A stretch of 64,000 nucleotides of DNA from Balaenoptera acutorostrata (lineage: Eukaryota; Chordata; Mammalia; Artiodactyla; Balaenopteridae), in assembly GCF_949987535.1 (NCBI RefSeq), contig NC_080074.1, positions 36,625,641-36,689,640 of the forward strand, in the 5' to 3' direction. Position numbers and translations under genes: made by a program. The notes under the pieces were generated by a model. That model was not told the origin of the DNA. It did no database searches and saw only the letters and a program-made list of their open reading frames with translations. Of the stretch, positions 11,451 to 22,865 are shown in pieces. The stretch's first letter is position 1, and every line of letters begins with the position of its first letter.

Positions 11451-12185
11451 ACTTTTTATCTTTTTGATCTCTCCATGCGTTTTTATTTCTATGTTATTCC
11501 CTAGAGGTCCTGTTATTCAACACAACTGTCCAGTAATCAGTCAAATAATTGAAAAGGTCTATAAAAATGTGGAATTTTTAACATTGAGACATTCACATCA
11601 TATTTTAAAGTAAATTAAAATATGTAATTACACATTCATGAATATTTTAGTGTAGGGCCAAGACCTTTTCTTTAAGTGTGGATCTATTGATTAAAGTTTT
11701 GCATAATGCTCTCTCCTAAACCATGCTCATAATGCTTTGCCTACTCGTCTCAATTTTACTTAATATTGAGCGGTAACTTAAAGAAACCTGTATATAAATC
11801 TTAAGGGAAAATCTTTGAAAGTTTATCAGTTTTCTGTCTTTTAGTATTTTCCAGAATCTTGCTGCTCAAAATATAGTTTATGAACCAACACCCTCATCAT
11901 CATACCTTGGAACTCATTAGAAACACAGAATCTCTGGATCTTTACCAGAATTAATTTAATGTGAATCCATACTTTAAAAAAATCTCCAAGTGATTCTTTT
12001 AAACATAAAAGTTGGCTAAATAATGGTCTAGCACTTATCCAATTCAACTGCAATTTTTAAAAAACTACCTTTACTAAATCTCTTCAAAATATTGAGCTTA
12101 GTTTTCATAGACACAACTACTTTCTCTCTTGATCTCTATTTTTTCTGCACTCATATTTCATTTGTATATGAATCTGCAAAAAAGA
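11451..12185. other. Anonymous sequence, no feature recognised
   Basis: AT-rich with short chance ORFs only. Confidence 0.45.
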
Positions 12186-12189
12186 CTTA

Positions 12190-12725
12190 ATAACATAGCA
12201 GGCCTGAGACTGTTCTCCTTAGAAAGTCCTGCTTGCAAAGCTGGACCTTGGCTGGTGTTAGGGTGCTTGACAGGGAAACAATTCTCTACATTGGTATAAA
12301 GTTGTCTCGAAATAGTAAAAGTGGCTCTCTGTGCTTAAACTGTGCCAATGATGTAGTTTATGGTGAACACTTGCTCTCCTTCTGAGAGTCTGCAATTGTG
12401 GTGTATGCTAGGTAGAGGATGCCTATGTGACTGACTTTCAAAAACCCTGGACTCCTAGGTTCATATAGGTTTCCCTCGTAGATAACACTTTACATGGGTT
12501 GTCACAACTGGTTTCAAGAGAAATTAAGTGTATCCTGTGTGATTCCACTGGGAGAGGACTCTTGGAAATTTGTGCCAGGTCTCCTAACTCTGTACCATTC
12601 ACCTTTTCTGTTTGCTACTCTGCCTTGTGTCCTTCCCTGTAATAAATCTTAGCTGTGATTACAACTATATACTGAGTCCTTCTAGCAAATCACCCGAGTT
12701 GGGAACAATCTTAGGGACTCAAAAC
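12190..12725 (+). mobile_element. Old endogenous retrovirus solo LTR, family not named
   Basis: About 535 bp with LTR architecture: 'gagactgttctccttagaaa' near the start, 'gtaataaatcttagctgtga' (an AATAAA polyadenylation signal at about 12641) near the 3' end, and an end at 'ggactcaaaacaca'. I recall this as a mammal-wide ERV LTR consensus but cannot assign the family with certainty. No internal viral sequence is attached, so it is a solo LTR. Confidence 0.6.
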
Positions 12726-14270
12726 ACAAAGTAATTCTAAATTAAATTACCATATTACTAAAATAAATACAGCTGATTTTGGAACACACAAAACTGATTT
12801 TTAGTGAGCATACATCCCAATTAACAAGAGCAAAAGTGCATGGATCTCAAGAGTCACCAAAGGCAATTAGTACATCTCAGACATAGATCAGCATATTTTC
12901 AGAGAGATGAGGAGATAGTATTGGTTAATCCTCCAAGGATATAAAGCTCTCCTTAAGGCAAGATCTAAGCTTAACAGACTTATTTTCCCCCACAGAACAT
13001 AACACTGTGCCCTACACATAATAAGCTATCAGGGAATATTTATTAAAGAATTATTTAACTGTTTAAATATTTGACTGAATTATATTTTAAGCAAGGTAAA
13101 AGAGGCACTAAGATATTTATAAATAAAGGAAATGTAAATGACATGTACAGGTAAATCCAGTTTGCCTATAAATATTTTTAACAAAAGAAAACACACTATG
13201 TTTCCAGTTTTTCACTATCAACTTACTATGTCAGTAGTTTATTCTCAACATAAAGCAAAGTACTGTGTTTTTATTTTATTGGCTGCCTGACTATTTCAGG
13301 TTTTATGGTTTTTATTCTGGATCACTAAAGTCCTCTAAGGCAGAGAAAATCACAGGGGTGTTCCTGCTCCAAAACAAATCTGACATTCCCCAAAGCCATC
13401 ATTCTTCTTAACTGGTCAACAGATTCACTTCAATTTGTTGTACTGATATAAAACCTGAACTATGAAAACTAAATACCCCAGGAAGCTATGATCCTTCTAT
13501 GATAGTTTGAAGGGCTTTGCCATTTAGACAAGTAAATGACTCCATTTAGAAACTATTATGAAAACCAAGAACAACTGTTAAAATGTTGATTTATCATAAT
13601 GTAGGTAAATTGCTTTACTTTGCAGCTAACATGATTTCCCACAGCCTTTGGTCATCCAGAGAGGGTTAACTTTAAAAACATTAACTTAGAATGGCCTCTG
13701 ATATACATGTGCTAAAAATCATTTCATTATCATTTTTTTCTGAATTAGAACACTTTGAATACCTAGACATCTGGTACCAACAAAGTCTATGTGATCATAA
13801 TTTTGTCTGAATCCTCAAAATTACTGGTCAACTTCAACTTGTATTGGGCTGACATATGTAACCCTGTGGAATGGAATACTGTTATGTACAATTTTCCACC
13901 TAATCTGATGCAGAATCTTTTGTACTCATCATATATAAAGGGCCACAAAATAATATCTTGCTAAAGACATTTAGAACATTTATGGACAAGGAAAACTAAT
14001 TATAAATTATAGATTTCATTTTAAGTTGACTAAAGCTGTATCTTCCTATAGGATTTTTCTCCTTGACTTTAACCATAGATTTCACAAAAATGTTAGCATA
14101 CTGAAACAATTTGAGATATTTATAAAGGCAAGAAAAGGGTCTTCTGCTATCCTAAGGAACAAATAAAGTGGTTTTTACATGAATCATTTTTCATTCATAT
14201 GCTAATAAGTTTAGAACAATTAAAAAATTCCAGAATGACTGTATTTTAAATTTACCTGAGCATCATTCAA
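12726..14270. other. Anonymous sequence, possible L2 scrap
   Basis: A short piece near 12990-13050 ('ctgtgccctacacataataa' then 'aatatttattaaagaatt') resembles an L2 3' end. Otherwise nothing was recognised. Confidence 0.4.
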
Positions 14271-14271
14271 C

Positions 14272-14292
14272 AATATATATATATATAATATA

Positions 14293-14346
<54 letters not shown>
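14272..14346. repeat. (AT)n/(GT)n compound microsatellite
   Basis: About 75 bp of AT repeats with a GTGTGTGTGT interruption near 14294-14303. Strongly cruciform-prone when supercoiled. Confidence 0.95.
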
Positions 14347-14347
<1 letters not shown>

Positions 14348-15779
14348 TTTATTAAGATGTTGAATCTAACATATTGATTTGGAGACCAGTCCAGTAGTTG
14401 ATGCATAAAGGAACAAAATAAATATCTCTTGAATAAAAAAATAAATGAAGGCATTAACAAATAAATGAGTGAATGTGTAAATTAGTGAGAGAATTTTACA
14501 GGGATAGATCCTGACCTCTCTGAAACTACAAAATTTACTAGGAGAAAAAGAAGAGGTGTCTAACATAGTACTTTTTTGCCTTTAACATATTGTTAAAATA
14601 ACAACACAGACATTGGGATTAGGAGAACAAAACATTGTGCTGTATAGCAATTCTTGGTGATGCATGATTCACCCCTCAGTTCTTAATATCTAAATCAAAT
14701 AAGAGGCTACCATACTATCACAGATGTTTCTAATCATGGGTTTATTTACCAACCTATATAAATAGTATGAAAAGTATTTGTTTGTAGAACATGTACGTGT
14801 ATATCAGAATTCCCAATTTCTTTTAAATGTGTTTTTCTAAATCCCCATAAGGGTCTTTGTTAATCACTATACTCACTTTTAAAATTGGAAAATGGGAGAT
14901 GAGATAGTTACATGACTTGCAAAAGGGTTTAAATCAAGTAAATAGAAAATCATGCAATAAAATGATTTTATGCAATAAAATCATACAGTGTGATGCAAAG
15001 GTGTTAACTATTCTTATAGTCATCAATGCTACTGTGAAATAACAGATCACAAAGTAGTTTTTTTAATTCTTGATTTTGGAATTTAAAAAATTTTGGATTT
15101 TAATTCTTGGAAAATTCAAGAGAGAGACAAATGCATCAACCATCAATGTTAAACCACATGGAAGTTCTTTGTCAAAGAAGATAAAGCAAAATGTCAGTAG
15201 ACTGTCTTTGAAAAATACAGTAAAACCCCAGGCCTGAAAATATACAGAGAATGAGATGTGTTTTGCTCTGATTTCCAAAGCCTGAGATCTGCACATAATA
15301 CATCAGCTTTGATTTATTTCCATTTCTTGACTTCCTCAAATACCTGGTACCTAATTCTGATGTTTTCTTTCAAAATTAGTATTTTAACGTCCTTATACAC
15401 TTTATATGGGGGCTATTTCCACTATAATCATTTTCTAGTGGAAGAGAATGATGTGATTCAGTCTGTGCCTTGGGATGATACTTTATCACTTGTCTTTCCT
15501 TCCAGTATAAACAACGTGTTAAAGTGTTCACTTGGTGCCTGAATGGAAAGTCTGGAGTATTTATATTTATGGAGTGAATACATGAAAAAAAAAAAAAGAT
15601 TGCAAATCATCGTCATAAAAAGAAGAATCACTCCACAAACTATGCAGGAAAAATTGACTGAGAATTTACATATATATTTTATATATTTACATATGTATTT
15701 TAAATTTTTGTATGTTGTTATGTCAAAATAAAATTGTATGTAGTATGTAAATGATTTGGTTGTGATGTCAGTAATATTT
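14347..15779. other. Anonymous sequence, no feature recognised
   Basis: A MIR-like fragment (reverse) may lie near 14845-14940, but it is too weak to claim. A 94-codon ORF at 15258-15542 has no recognisable features. Confidence 0.4.
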
Positions 15780-16142
15780 GGATTCTTGGCAAGTCAGGAG
15801 GGCTAGGACAATTTTGTAGGCCTCAGGTATTGGAACCATCAGGGTTGTCTCCTTCATTCTTGTCTCTGCATTCCTTTGCATGTTGGCTTAATTCTCTCTT
15901 GCTGCTAAGATAAACCTTCTGCCACTCAGGGGCATGGCATTAACAAATACTGGGCTCAAATTTTCACATCTTAGTGACAGAACTGAAACAGCTCTTCCTC
16001 CATCAAAAGTTGGAAATACCCCAGTGAAGGGGTATGACTGGCTGGGCTTAGGTTCGTGGCCACCTCTCAAACCACTGCCATGGCCAGGGGGCAAATTCCA
16101 TAGAAAATATATTAGTTCTCATTTGGACCACAAGTTACAGTT
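15780..16142. other. Possible old interspersed repeat, unidentified
   Basis: Higher-GC stretch containing 'atgactggctgggcttaggt' and 'ccatggccagggggcaaatt', wording seen in old mammalian interspersed repeats, but I cannot name the family. Confidence 0.3.
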
Positions 16143-16537
16143 AAGATGGAGTTACTGGGGCTTCCCTGGTGGCGCAGTGGTTGAGAATCTGCCTGCTAGT
16201 GCAGGGGACACGGGTTCGAGCCCTGGTCTGGGAAGATCCCACATGCCACGGAGCGGCTGGGCCTGTGAGCCACAATTACTGAGCCTGCGCGTCTGGAGCC
16301 TGTGCCCCGCAACGGGAGGGGCCGCGATAGTGAAAGGCCCGCGCACCGCGATGAAGAGCGGTCCCCGCACCGCGATGAAGAGTGGCCCCCACTTGCCGTA
16401 ACCAGAGAAAGCCCTCGCACGAACCGAAGACCCAACACAGCCAAAAATAAATAAATAAATAAATAAAGTAGCTATAAAAAAAAAAAAAAATTAAAGGAAA
16501 ATTATAAAAAAAAAAAAAAAAAAAAGATGGAGTTACT
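16143..16537 (+). mobile_element. Young CHR-type SINE, internal-duplication subfamily, TSD-flanked
   Basis: The body is 16157-16523, with a perfect 14-bp TSD, AAGATGGAGTTACT, at 16143-16156 and 16524-16537. The insertion site is TT/AAGATG. The B-box-like GGTTCGAGCCC is at 16213-16222. The second half carries a 24-bp tandem duplication (16343-16366 and 16367-16390) and the diagnostic 'gcacgaaccgaagac' where other copies read 'cacagaaacgaagac'. The tail has three parts: (AAAT)n, then GTAGCTAT plus an A run, then TTAAAGGAAAATTAT plus the terminal A run. Confidence 0.95.
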
Positions 16538-16680
16538 TTGCTCAATAGAGGAGGAGATGCTGGCAATCAAAACAATGCAATCACAACATAAATGTCCAGC
16601 ATTATTTACATTAACTATTAGCAATAAAAATGTAAAACAAATTGCCTATAAACAAAATTAAAATATAGTGTTATGTATAT
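16530..16680 (+). repeat. 150-bp duplicated segment, copy 1
   Basis: About 93% identical to 18461-18609 in the same orientation (my hand count gives 11 differences over about 151 positions). Copy 1 begins at the 3' TSD of the SINE, which therefore inserted at its left edge. Confidence 0.85.
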
Positions 16681-18055
16681 ATTTGCTCACACAAGTGAAT
16701 GTGATCATTTTATTTCTCTCTTTTTTCACTGCAAAATAAGATTCATAATTATTTTCTTAAAGGATTATTCTGAAATTAAAATACTAAATATCTTTAAAGT
16801 AACAAGGGCTTACCTTGACATGAAAATCATGACTCATAATTTGTTGCTAATTGTTCAAAATTTAAATGGTCACAATCTATATTCACTTTGAAAGAATTCT
16901 GCTAATCTTGCCTAAGTACTATTTTCAAAACAATATGCTTTGGGGTTATTATTTTTGTTAATAATAATGCCACTCATCATTTTGATATTCTGGATCATAT
17001 TGGCATTTGCATTTGTAGAATACCAGCATAAATGAATACACATATCGTATATAGATAACTCAAAGTGATAACTCAATAAAAGGAAAACAAAAAAAATTAT
17101 CTTTTACTATTGATATACATTTCTTCTACCAAGGTGTATATTTAGCATGGTGCTTTTATAAGTAATCTACTTTTATAATTTCTCTCCAGAGATTATCACC
17201 TCGGAGAAGCAATTGTACTAGAAGTAATTACTCTGGCAATATTGTGATTTTCTACATTAGCTGGGCGGAGTGAAGGTGAAGAACCTTGCCTTCCAGTCAA
17301 TGAAACAAGAAAAATTTTCCATAGCTCAATATTACTGAAAAGAAGGACTCTGTGCATCTCAATTATATGAGTAGGAAGTTGTGATGTGTTTGAACATATA
17401 CAAAACCTAAGTCTATATTTTCAGATGTTCTCTGCATTTCCTCAGTTTACCTTTCACCTAGGAGTGTTTCATGGGCTAACTCTTTCCTAAAGTTTAATTA
17501 AGAAGATAATTTTTTGTAAGTACATAATGACCAACCATGTACCAATAATTTAACTGTCGCCTCAAGCCACACCAGCCCAAGAATTGATACGGGGATTTAT
17601 TACCAGTAAAAAGCTCCATTCATTGTTTGCTACCACCATATACCAAGGTGCAGTCCCCTGGTCCCCTCAGGCTTCCTCTCCATGCAGAATTAGGGAGAAT
17701 TCCCAAGAGGTAGCTGAGGCCATCTCTCAAACAAATTTAGGGAACTTTCTACCCATAATTTCTGTGGCTACACTGTAAATCCTTCAGGTGGCGCTGTTCT
17801 CACCACACGCTGTTAACCTGTTCTGGACACCACTATTTCCTTTGTATGCCTTAAAGTCCAGTGGTCATCAAAGCCAGCTCGACTGCTGGCTCTACTTCCA
17901 GTTACCCTTAGACACAGCTATGACTCCCCATGGGCAGTATCAAACCTATCAGGCACTATCTGTTCCAGGTATTGTGACAAAAAGGCAAAATTAGAGAATG
18001 TCCATTAGTGTTACATTCTGAGCCAAGTTCTAGAGCAATGCTTAATAACAGGTAT
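16681..18055. other. Anonymous sequence between the two copies of a local duplication
   Basis: Mostly AT-rich. A GC-richer 17540-17990 portion contains two short ORFs without recognisable domains and might be an old unidentified repeat. Confidence 0.4.
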
Positions 18056-18059
18056 CACT

Positions 18060-18245
18060 ATTTCAGCACTCACAATGTGCTAGGCACTCTGCTAAATCAT
18101 CTCATCCAATGTTCATTATTTAAAAATTAAAATCTGAAGCTAAAATTATTGAGTAAATTGTTCAGGATCACTCAGTAAGCAGCAGTGCTGATTTCCCCAC
18201 CTATGTTTGACTCCAAAACTCAGCTTCTGAACCATGCTTCTAAAT
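18060..18245 (-). mobile_element. MIR SINE fragment (reverse)
   Basis: Pattern 'acaatgtgctaggcactctg', 'tcatctcatccaatgttcat', 'aggatcactcagtaagcagc', 'gtttgactccaaaactcagc' follows the reversed MIR consensus (...CTAGTAAGTGGCAGAGC...). Confidence 0.6.
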
Positions 18246-18460
18246 ATTTACAGAGGTTTCATGAAACATTCTTTCAGCTTTTATTTAAAGCCCTTTCTTA
18301 GCCTCTAAGTGAGTCTATGAGCTGCTGTGCTGTGAGAAATCCAAATGAAAAGCACTATGTTCTATGCAAAATCTTTCTACCCCACAATCCTGATACTGTG
18401 TTAAAGAGCTAAGCCTGTTGTATCTGATTTTCTCTTTGGAACAAGTTTCTTCCCAAGATT

Positions 18461-18609
18461 GAGTTACTTTGCTCAATACAGGGCTAGATGCTGGCAACCA
18501 AAACAATGCAATTACAACATAAATGTTCAGCATTATTTACATTAACTGTTAGCAGTAAAATGTAAAACAAATTGCATATAAACAAAATTAAAATATAGTG
18601 TTATGTATA
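18461..18609 (+). repeat. 150-bp duplicated segment, copy 2
   Basis: Partner of 16530-16680. The similarity stops within a few bases of 'ttatgtata' on the right and fades within about 40 bp on the left. It may be a local duplication or two copies of an unnamed interspersed repeat. Confidence 0.85.
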
Positions 18610-18894
18610 AATGCTCAGATGCATAAGATGCCTAAACATCTTATATAAATAGATATAAGTTCTAAACCTGCCTGGAAATATCTTAGCCCAGCAACAGATA
18701 AAGCTGGTATCTGTGTATCTGGTATCATCTGGTCTAGAGTAAAAATTCACTAACTTTTTCGTCCTAGGACCCCTGACCCCCTTAAAAATTACTGAAGACC
18801 TCAAAGAACTTTAACCTGTGAGTTATGAGTTTATGTCTGTGTATATTTACCATATTCGATATTTTAAAAGTATAATATCTTAAATAGAACCACA

Positions 18895-19719
18895 AATTCT
18901 TTGCAGTTCCTTCAAACAATAGAGTCTATGTCAGAACTTTGAATATTTGCTAGCCTTTTGACTTGCTTTGGCCAGAATAATGCAGCAGAAGTGACATTCT
19001 ATGACTTCCGAGACTAGGTCTTTTTTTTTTTTTTTTTTTTTTTTTTAAGGATTTTCTTTTTAATTAATTAATTTATTTATTTTTGTCTGTATTGGGTCTT
19101 CGGTTCGTGCGAGGGCTTTCTCCAGTTGCGGCAAGCGGGGGCCACTCTTCATCGCGGTGCGGGGACCGCTCTTCATCGCGGTGCGCGGGCCTTTCACTGT
19201 CGCGGCCCCTCCCGTCGCGGGGCACAGGCTCCAGACGCGCAGGCTCAGCAATTGTGGCTCACGGGCCCAGCTGCTCCGTGGCATGTGGGATCCTCCCAGA
19301 CCAGGGCTCGAACCCGTGTCCCCTGCATTAGCAGGCAGATTCTCAACCACTGCGCCACCAGGGAAGCCCCCGAGACTAGGTCTTAAGACAATATGTAGCT
19401 TCTGCTTTTGCTCTGTTAGAATTCCAAAACCACCATGCCCTGAAGAAACCACACCTAGTCTATGAGATTAGAGGCCTGTGGAGGAGAACTTAGATGCCCC
19501 AGCTTACAGGTAGCACCAACTAACAGACTTATGAGTCAGGACATCCTGTACTTTGTAGCCCAGCCAATCCTCAGCTGACTGCAGCCTCATTATTGAGCTT
19601 AGAGGAAACCAAGAGAGGAAACTCTCATTCATCCTAAATAATATGGAGAAATAATGTCACTGTTGTTTTAAACCATTAAGTTTGGGGTGAGTTTTTACAC
19701 AGAAATAGACAACTGTTAT
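18895..19719 (+). mobile_element. MaLR LTR (MLT1B/C-type) split by a SINE
   Basis: The left part (18895-19022) carries 'ttgacttgctttggccagaa' and 'gcagcagaagtgacattcta'. The right part (19370-19719) carries 'tagcttctgcttttgctctg', 'ttttaaaccattaagtttgg' and the LTR end 'agaaatagacaactgttatg'. The two halves are continuous once the young SINE and one TSD copy are ignored. Forward orientation, opposite to the MLT1-type LTR at 9489-9953. Confidence 0.75.
19008..19384 (-). mobile_element. Young CHR-type SINE, internal-duplication subfamily, reverse, TSD-flanked
   Basis: The body is 19023-19369. A perfect 15-bp TSD, CCGAGACTAGGTCTT, lies at 19008-19022 and 19370-19384. The minus-strand insertion site is TT/AAGACC. 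It shares with the 16157 copy both the 24-bp tandem duplication (here 19137-19160 and 19161-19184) and the 'cgaaccgaagac' variant, so the two belong to one subfamily. Between the 24-bp-plus poly(T) and the (TTAA/TTTA) tail sits AAGGATTTTCTTTTT, extra non-SINE sequence. Confidence 0.95.
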
Positions 19720-19917
19720 GGAAATCTTATGCAGTCTTAGAGTAGTTTTGGGTTCCTAAAAATTTGAAACACAAAGAAAATAGATTCTAGTTAATGAAAA
19801 AAATATAATGCTACTTTAAATATAATTCACCCAAAGTGCTTTTTTCAGCTTATTTCCATTTTTTTCCTGAAACTTTTGCTCTTCTGATTTTCTGAAAACA
19901 AGAACTAGCTTGATTTG

Positions 19918-20652
19918 AAAAGACAGCTTACAGACTGGGAGAAAATATTTGCAAACACAACCAACAAGGGATTAATTTCCAAAATATACAAACAGCTCAT
20001 AGAGCACAATATCAAAAAAACAAACAACCCAATCAAAAAATGGGCAGAATATCTAAGTAGACATTTCTCCAAAGAAGACATACAGATGGCCAACAGGCAC
20101 ATGAAAAGATGCTCAACATCACTAATTATTAGAGAAATGCAAATCAAAACTACAATGAGGTATCAGCTCACTCCAGTCAGAATGGCTATCATCAAAAAGT
20201 CTACAGATAATAAATGCTGGAGAGGGTATGGGAAAAAAAGTGACTCTCCTACACTGTTAGTGGGAATGTAAATTGGTACAGCCACTATGGAGAACACTAT
20301 GGATATTCCTAAAAAAACTTAAAATAGAACTACCATATGATCCTGCAATCCCACTCCTGGGCATATATCTGGAGAAAACTATACTTTGGAAAGATACATG
20401 CATACCAATGTTCATTGCAGCACTGTTTACAATAGCAAAGACATGGAAGCAACCTAAATGTCCATCAACAGATGAATGGATAAAGAAGATGTGGTATATA
20501 TATATACAATGGAATATCACTCAGCCATAAAAAAAAAAATGAAGTAATGCCATGTGCAGCAACATGGATGGACTTGGAGATTACCATACTAGGTGAAGAA
20601 AGCCAGACAGAAAAAGACAAATATCATATGATATCAGTTATATCCGGAAGAA
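19918..20652 (+). pseudogene. L1 ORF2 C-terminal remnant
   Basis: Encodes the C-terminal part of L1 ORF2p, the region after the reverse transcriptase. Frame 1 (from 19915) reads [33 protein letters not shown] and then [11 protein letters not shown], the start of the Cys-rich motif, where the second Cys has become Tyr. A frameshift near 20260 moves the reading to 20273-20530 ([20 protein letters not shown], then [20 protein letters not shown]). The 5' nine-tenths of the element is missing, so there is no endonuclease or reverse transcriptase and no function. Confidence 0.9.
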
Positions 20653-20815
20653 AGATACAAATGAACTTATTTGTAAAACAGAAATAGACCCACAGACATA
20701 GAAAACAAATTTATGGTTACCAAAGGGAAAGACGAGGGGGCAGGGATAAATAGAAGGTTGGGATTAACATATACACACTACTAAATATAAAATAGATAAC
20801 TAAAACAACCTGAAA

Positions 20816-20818
<3 letters not shown>

Positions 20819-20847
<29 letters not shown>
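20819..20847. repeat. (GT)n microsatellite inside L1 3' UTR
   Basis: Uninterrupted GT run within the L1 3' UTR. Confidence 0.97.
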
Positions 20848-20850
<3 letters not shown>

Positions 20851-20973
20851 AACTAAATCACTGTGCTGTAAACCTGGAACTAACATGACATTGTAAATCA
20901 ACTATACTTCAAATAAAAATAGATTAAATTAATTAACTAATCAAACAAACAAACAAAAGAACTAGCTTTATTT

Positions 20974-22749
20974 ACACAATAGCTTTTGGGAGGGTATAAA
21001 AAATTTCCCAAGACTCTTCAGCTATTCCTTCAAGAGATGTGTGTGTGCGTGCACACGCACATGCATACATGTGTGCTTAATATTCAAATTTTTGGCAACT
21101 TCTGCTGATTATTTGAATAGTTGAAACATTTTAATGTCCCTTTTGTATATGTAGCAAGAGTTAGTATAATGGTGCCCAGGATCCTTAATTATTATATTAA
21201 TACATTTTTTGATGTGTTCTAGTTTTAAGTGAAATGTACAGATTCTTTGACACTGAGGCTTTGTAAGAACAGGTCTAAATTAAGCACAGAGTTGAGACAA
21301 TTATCTGGCTAATCAATTCCCAAACCCTATTATTAAGAAAAAGCAGAGGTTTGAAGTTTAACATTTTCAGATTGGCTGTCTACATTGATTGAGTCATCCA
21401 GCTTTCCATTATCCTTTTTTGCAAACATGATTCAAGTCTTTTTGATACAGAATACCTTTAGGTATATCTATATCCATATAACAAAATGGAGTGAAGTAGT
21501 TATCTATTTAACTTAGTCTCATATCAGCAATTGTGTATTTATTTTTAAAATATGTAAGGAAATTGCTCCATTTGGGGCTTTACTTTGAAAAGATGCCACC
21601 TTAGTGCGGTATTATATAAATTCAATTTAAAAACAAACATTTGAAGGGGTAAAGGATCTTTTATGAATGATGATATAGGAACTAGATGACACTGGAGAAT
21701 ACTAGATACCGTATATTTGAACATGACCAACCTCTAACCTGTGAGTTATCTTCTAAGAGAGGAAAAATAATGGTTATAGCATTGATTAATTACCTGTTGT
21801 TCTATTCTTTTAGCACGATATTGGCTTTGCCATTAATTCTTTGGAGATAAACTTATTAACTAACTCATTAACTCTTGTAACATTCATAGGAAGTAGATTT
21901 TTCTTTCCCCTGAAAGAGATTGTATATAATGTGAAAAGTGAGAGAAAAAAATGACAAATTTCCAATTAATGCAACTGACACAGAAAGTCAAGGAATAAAA
22001 ATCAGGAGCCAAATACAGCTTTTCTCATGAATGATTTACAAAATCATATGTCACTACTCCCCCATAATTTTAAAAATCCTTGATCACTCTTTAATCTTCA
22101 TATAACTGGAGCACACTGTAGCAACCAAGCCCATGTCTTTCTACTGACTTTCCAATGGTAAGCGCTCCATATTTATTTATTAATTTATTGAAAGAAAAGA
22201 AGAACTTTTATCTTTACTTTCCAAGATTATTCACACCTAAATCTCCTACCAACAGGTGACTCCCCTTTCAAAGATTGTGAGAGAACACCAAAGTGACAGC
22301 AAAATCTACTTCTTTCATTCACTTAGATCAGACTCTCCATGGCTGTTATCAGTGGTGACTATACATCTTGAGTCAACTGAGAGAAGCATAATTTATGCCT
22401 CTTGTAGCAGAATAAATATTAACCACCCCCCCTTTCATTATCAAAAGTGTTCAAGTTTGGATAATAGCATAGAAGGTCAACCAAAGAATAGCTTTTTCCC
22501 TGGGACTCCATCTCTCATGAATATATGTCTCCTTTCAGAAATTCTCTTCAGTCAGAAGGAGGAGAGTAGGTCAGTAGTCCTGTGATTTTCCTCTACCTCT
22601 CCCTTCTTCCTTTTCTCTCAACCCATTACTTAATCCAGTCCATCCCTCCCTTATTTATTTATCTTTCAAGGAAAGGCCAGCTGTATCCTTGGCTTCTTAG
22701 CCACTTGAATTGTAACAGAAACAGTATTATTTAGCAGGCAGGTGAGGAT
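20974..22749. other. Anonymous sequence, one Z-DNA-prone tract
   Basis: No repeat family or gene recognised. About 21037-21076 is a nearly perfect alternating purine-pyrimidine stretch (GTGTGTGTGCGTGCACACGC and onward). Confidence 0.4.
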
Positions 22750-22865
22750 GAGCTCTTGAGTTGGAGCCAACCTTGCCTGAACTTTCTTAAGACTCAGTTT
22801 CCTCACCTGTAAAGGAAAATAGTAAACTGTCTCATAAGGAAGTGGTAAGAATATGTCATAAAATT
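22750..22865 (+). mobile_element. MIR SINE fragment
   Basis: Contains 'gagttggagccaaccttgcc', 'actcagtttcctcacctgta' and 'aaaggaaaatagtaaactgt', following the forward MIR consensus (CTCAGTTTCCTCATCTGTAA). Confidence 0.7.

Larger units (their letters stand above)
19900..20973 (+). mobile_element. 5'-truncated L1 (LINE-1), TSD-flanked
   Basis: The body is about 19917-20956. A 17-bp TSD with one mismatch (AAGAACTAGCTT then GATTT or TATTT) lies at 19900-19916 and 20957-20973. It holds the last 700 bp or so of ORF2 and the 3' UTR, ending 'ctatacttcaaataaaaata' and an (AAAC)n-containing tail. The 3' UTR contains a (GT)n run at 20819-20847. Confidence 0.95.

Noticed and set aside
15934..16401. 155-codon ORF
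   Set aside because: Its second half is SINE sequence (GPRTAMKSGP repeats come from the 24-bp duplication) and the first half has no domain.
18755..18840. Possible ancient DNA-transposon or MER fragment ('cctaggacccctgaccccct' ... 'ttactgaagacctcaaagaa')
   Set aside because: Resembles wording of a mammal-wide repeat, but I could not assign a family or boundaries with enough support.
19060..19452. 130-codon antisense ORF and overlapping sense ORFs
   Set aside because: All are translations of one SINE; similar peptides occur at every SINE in the window.
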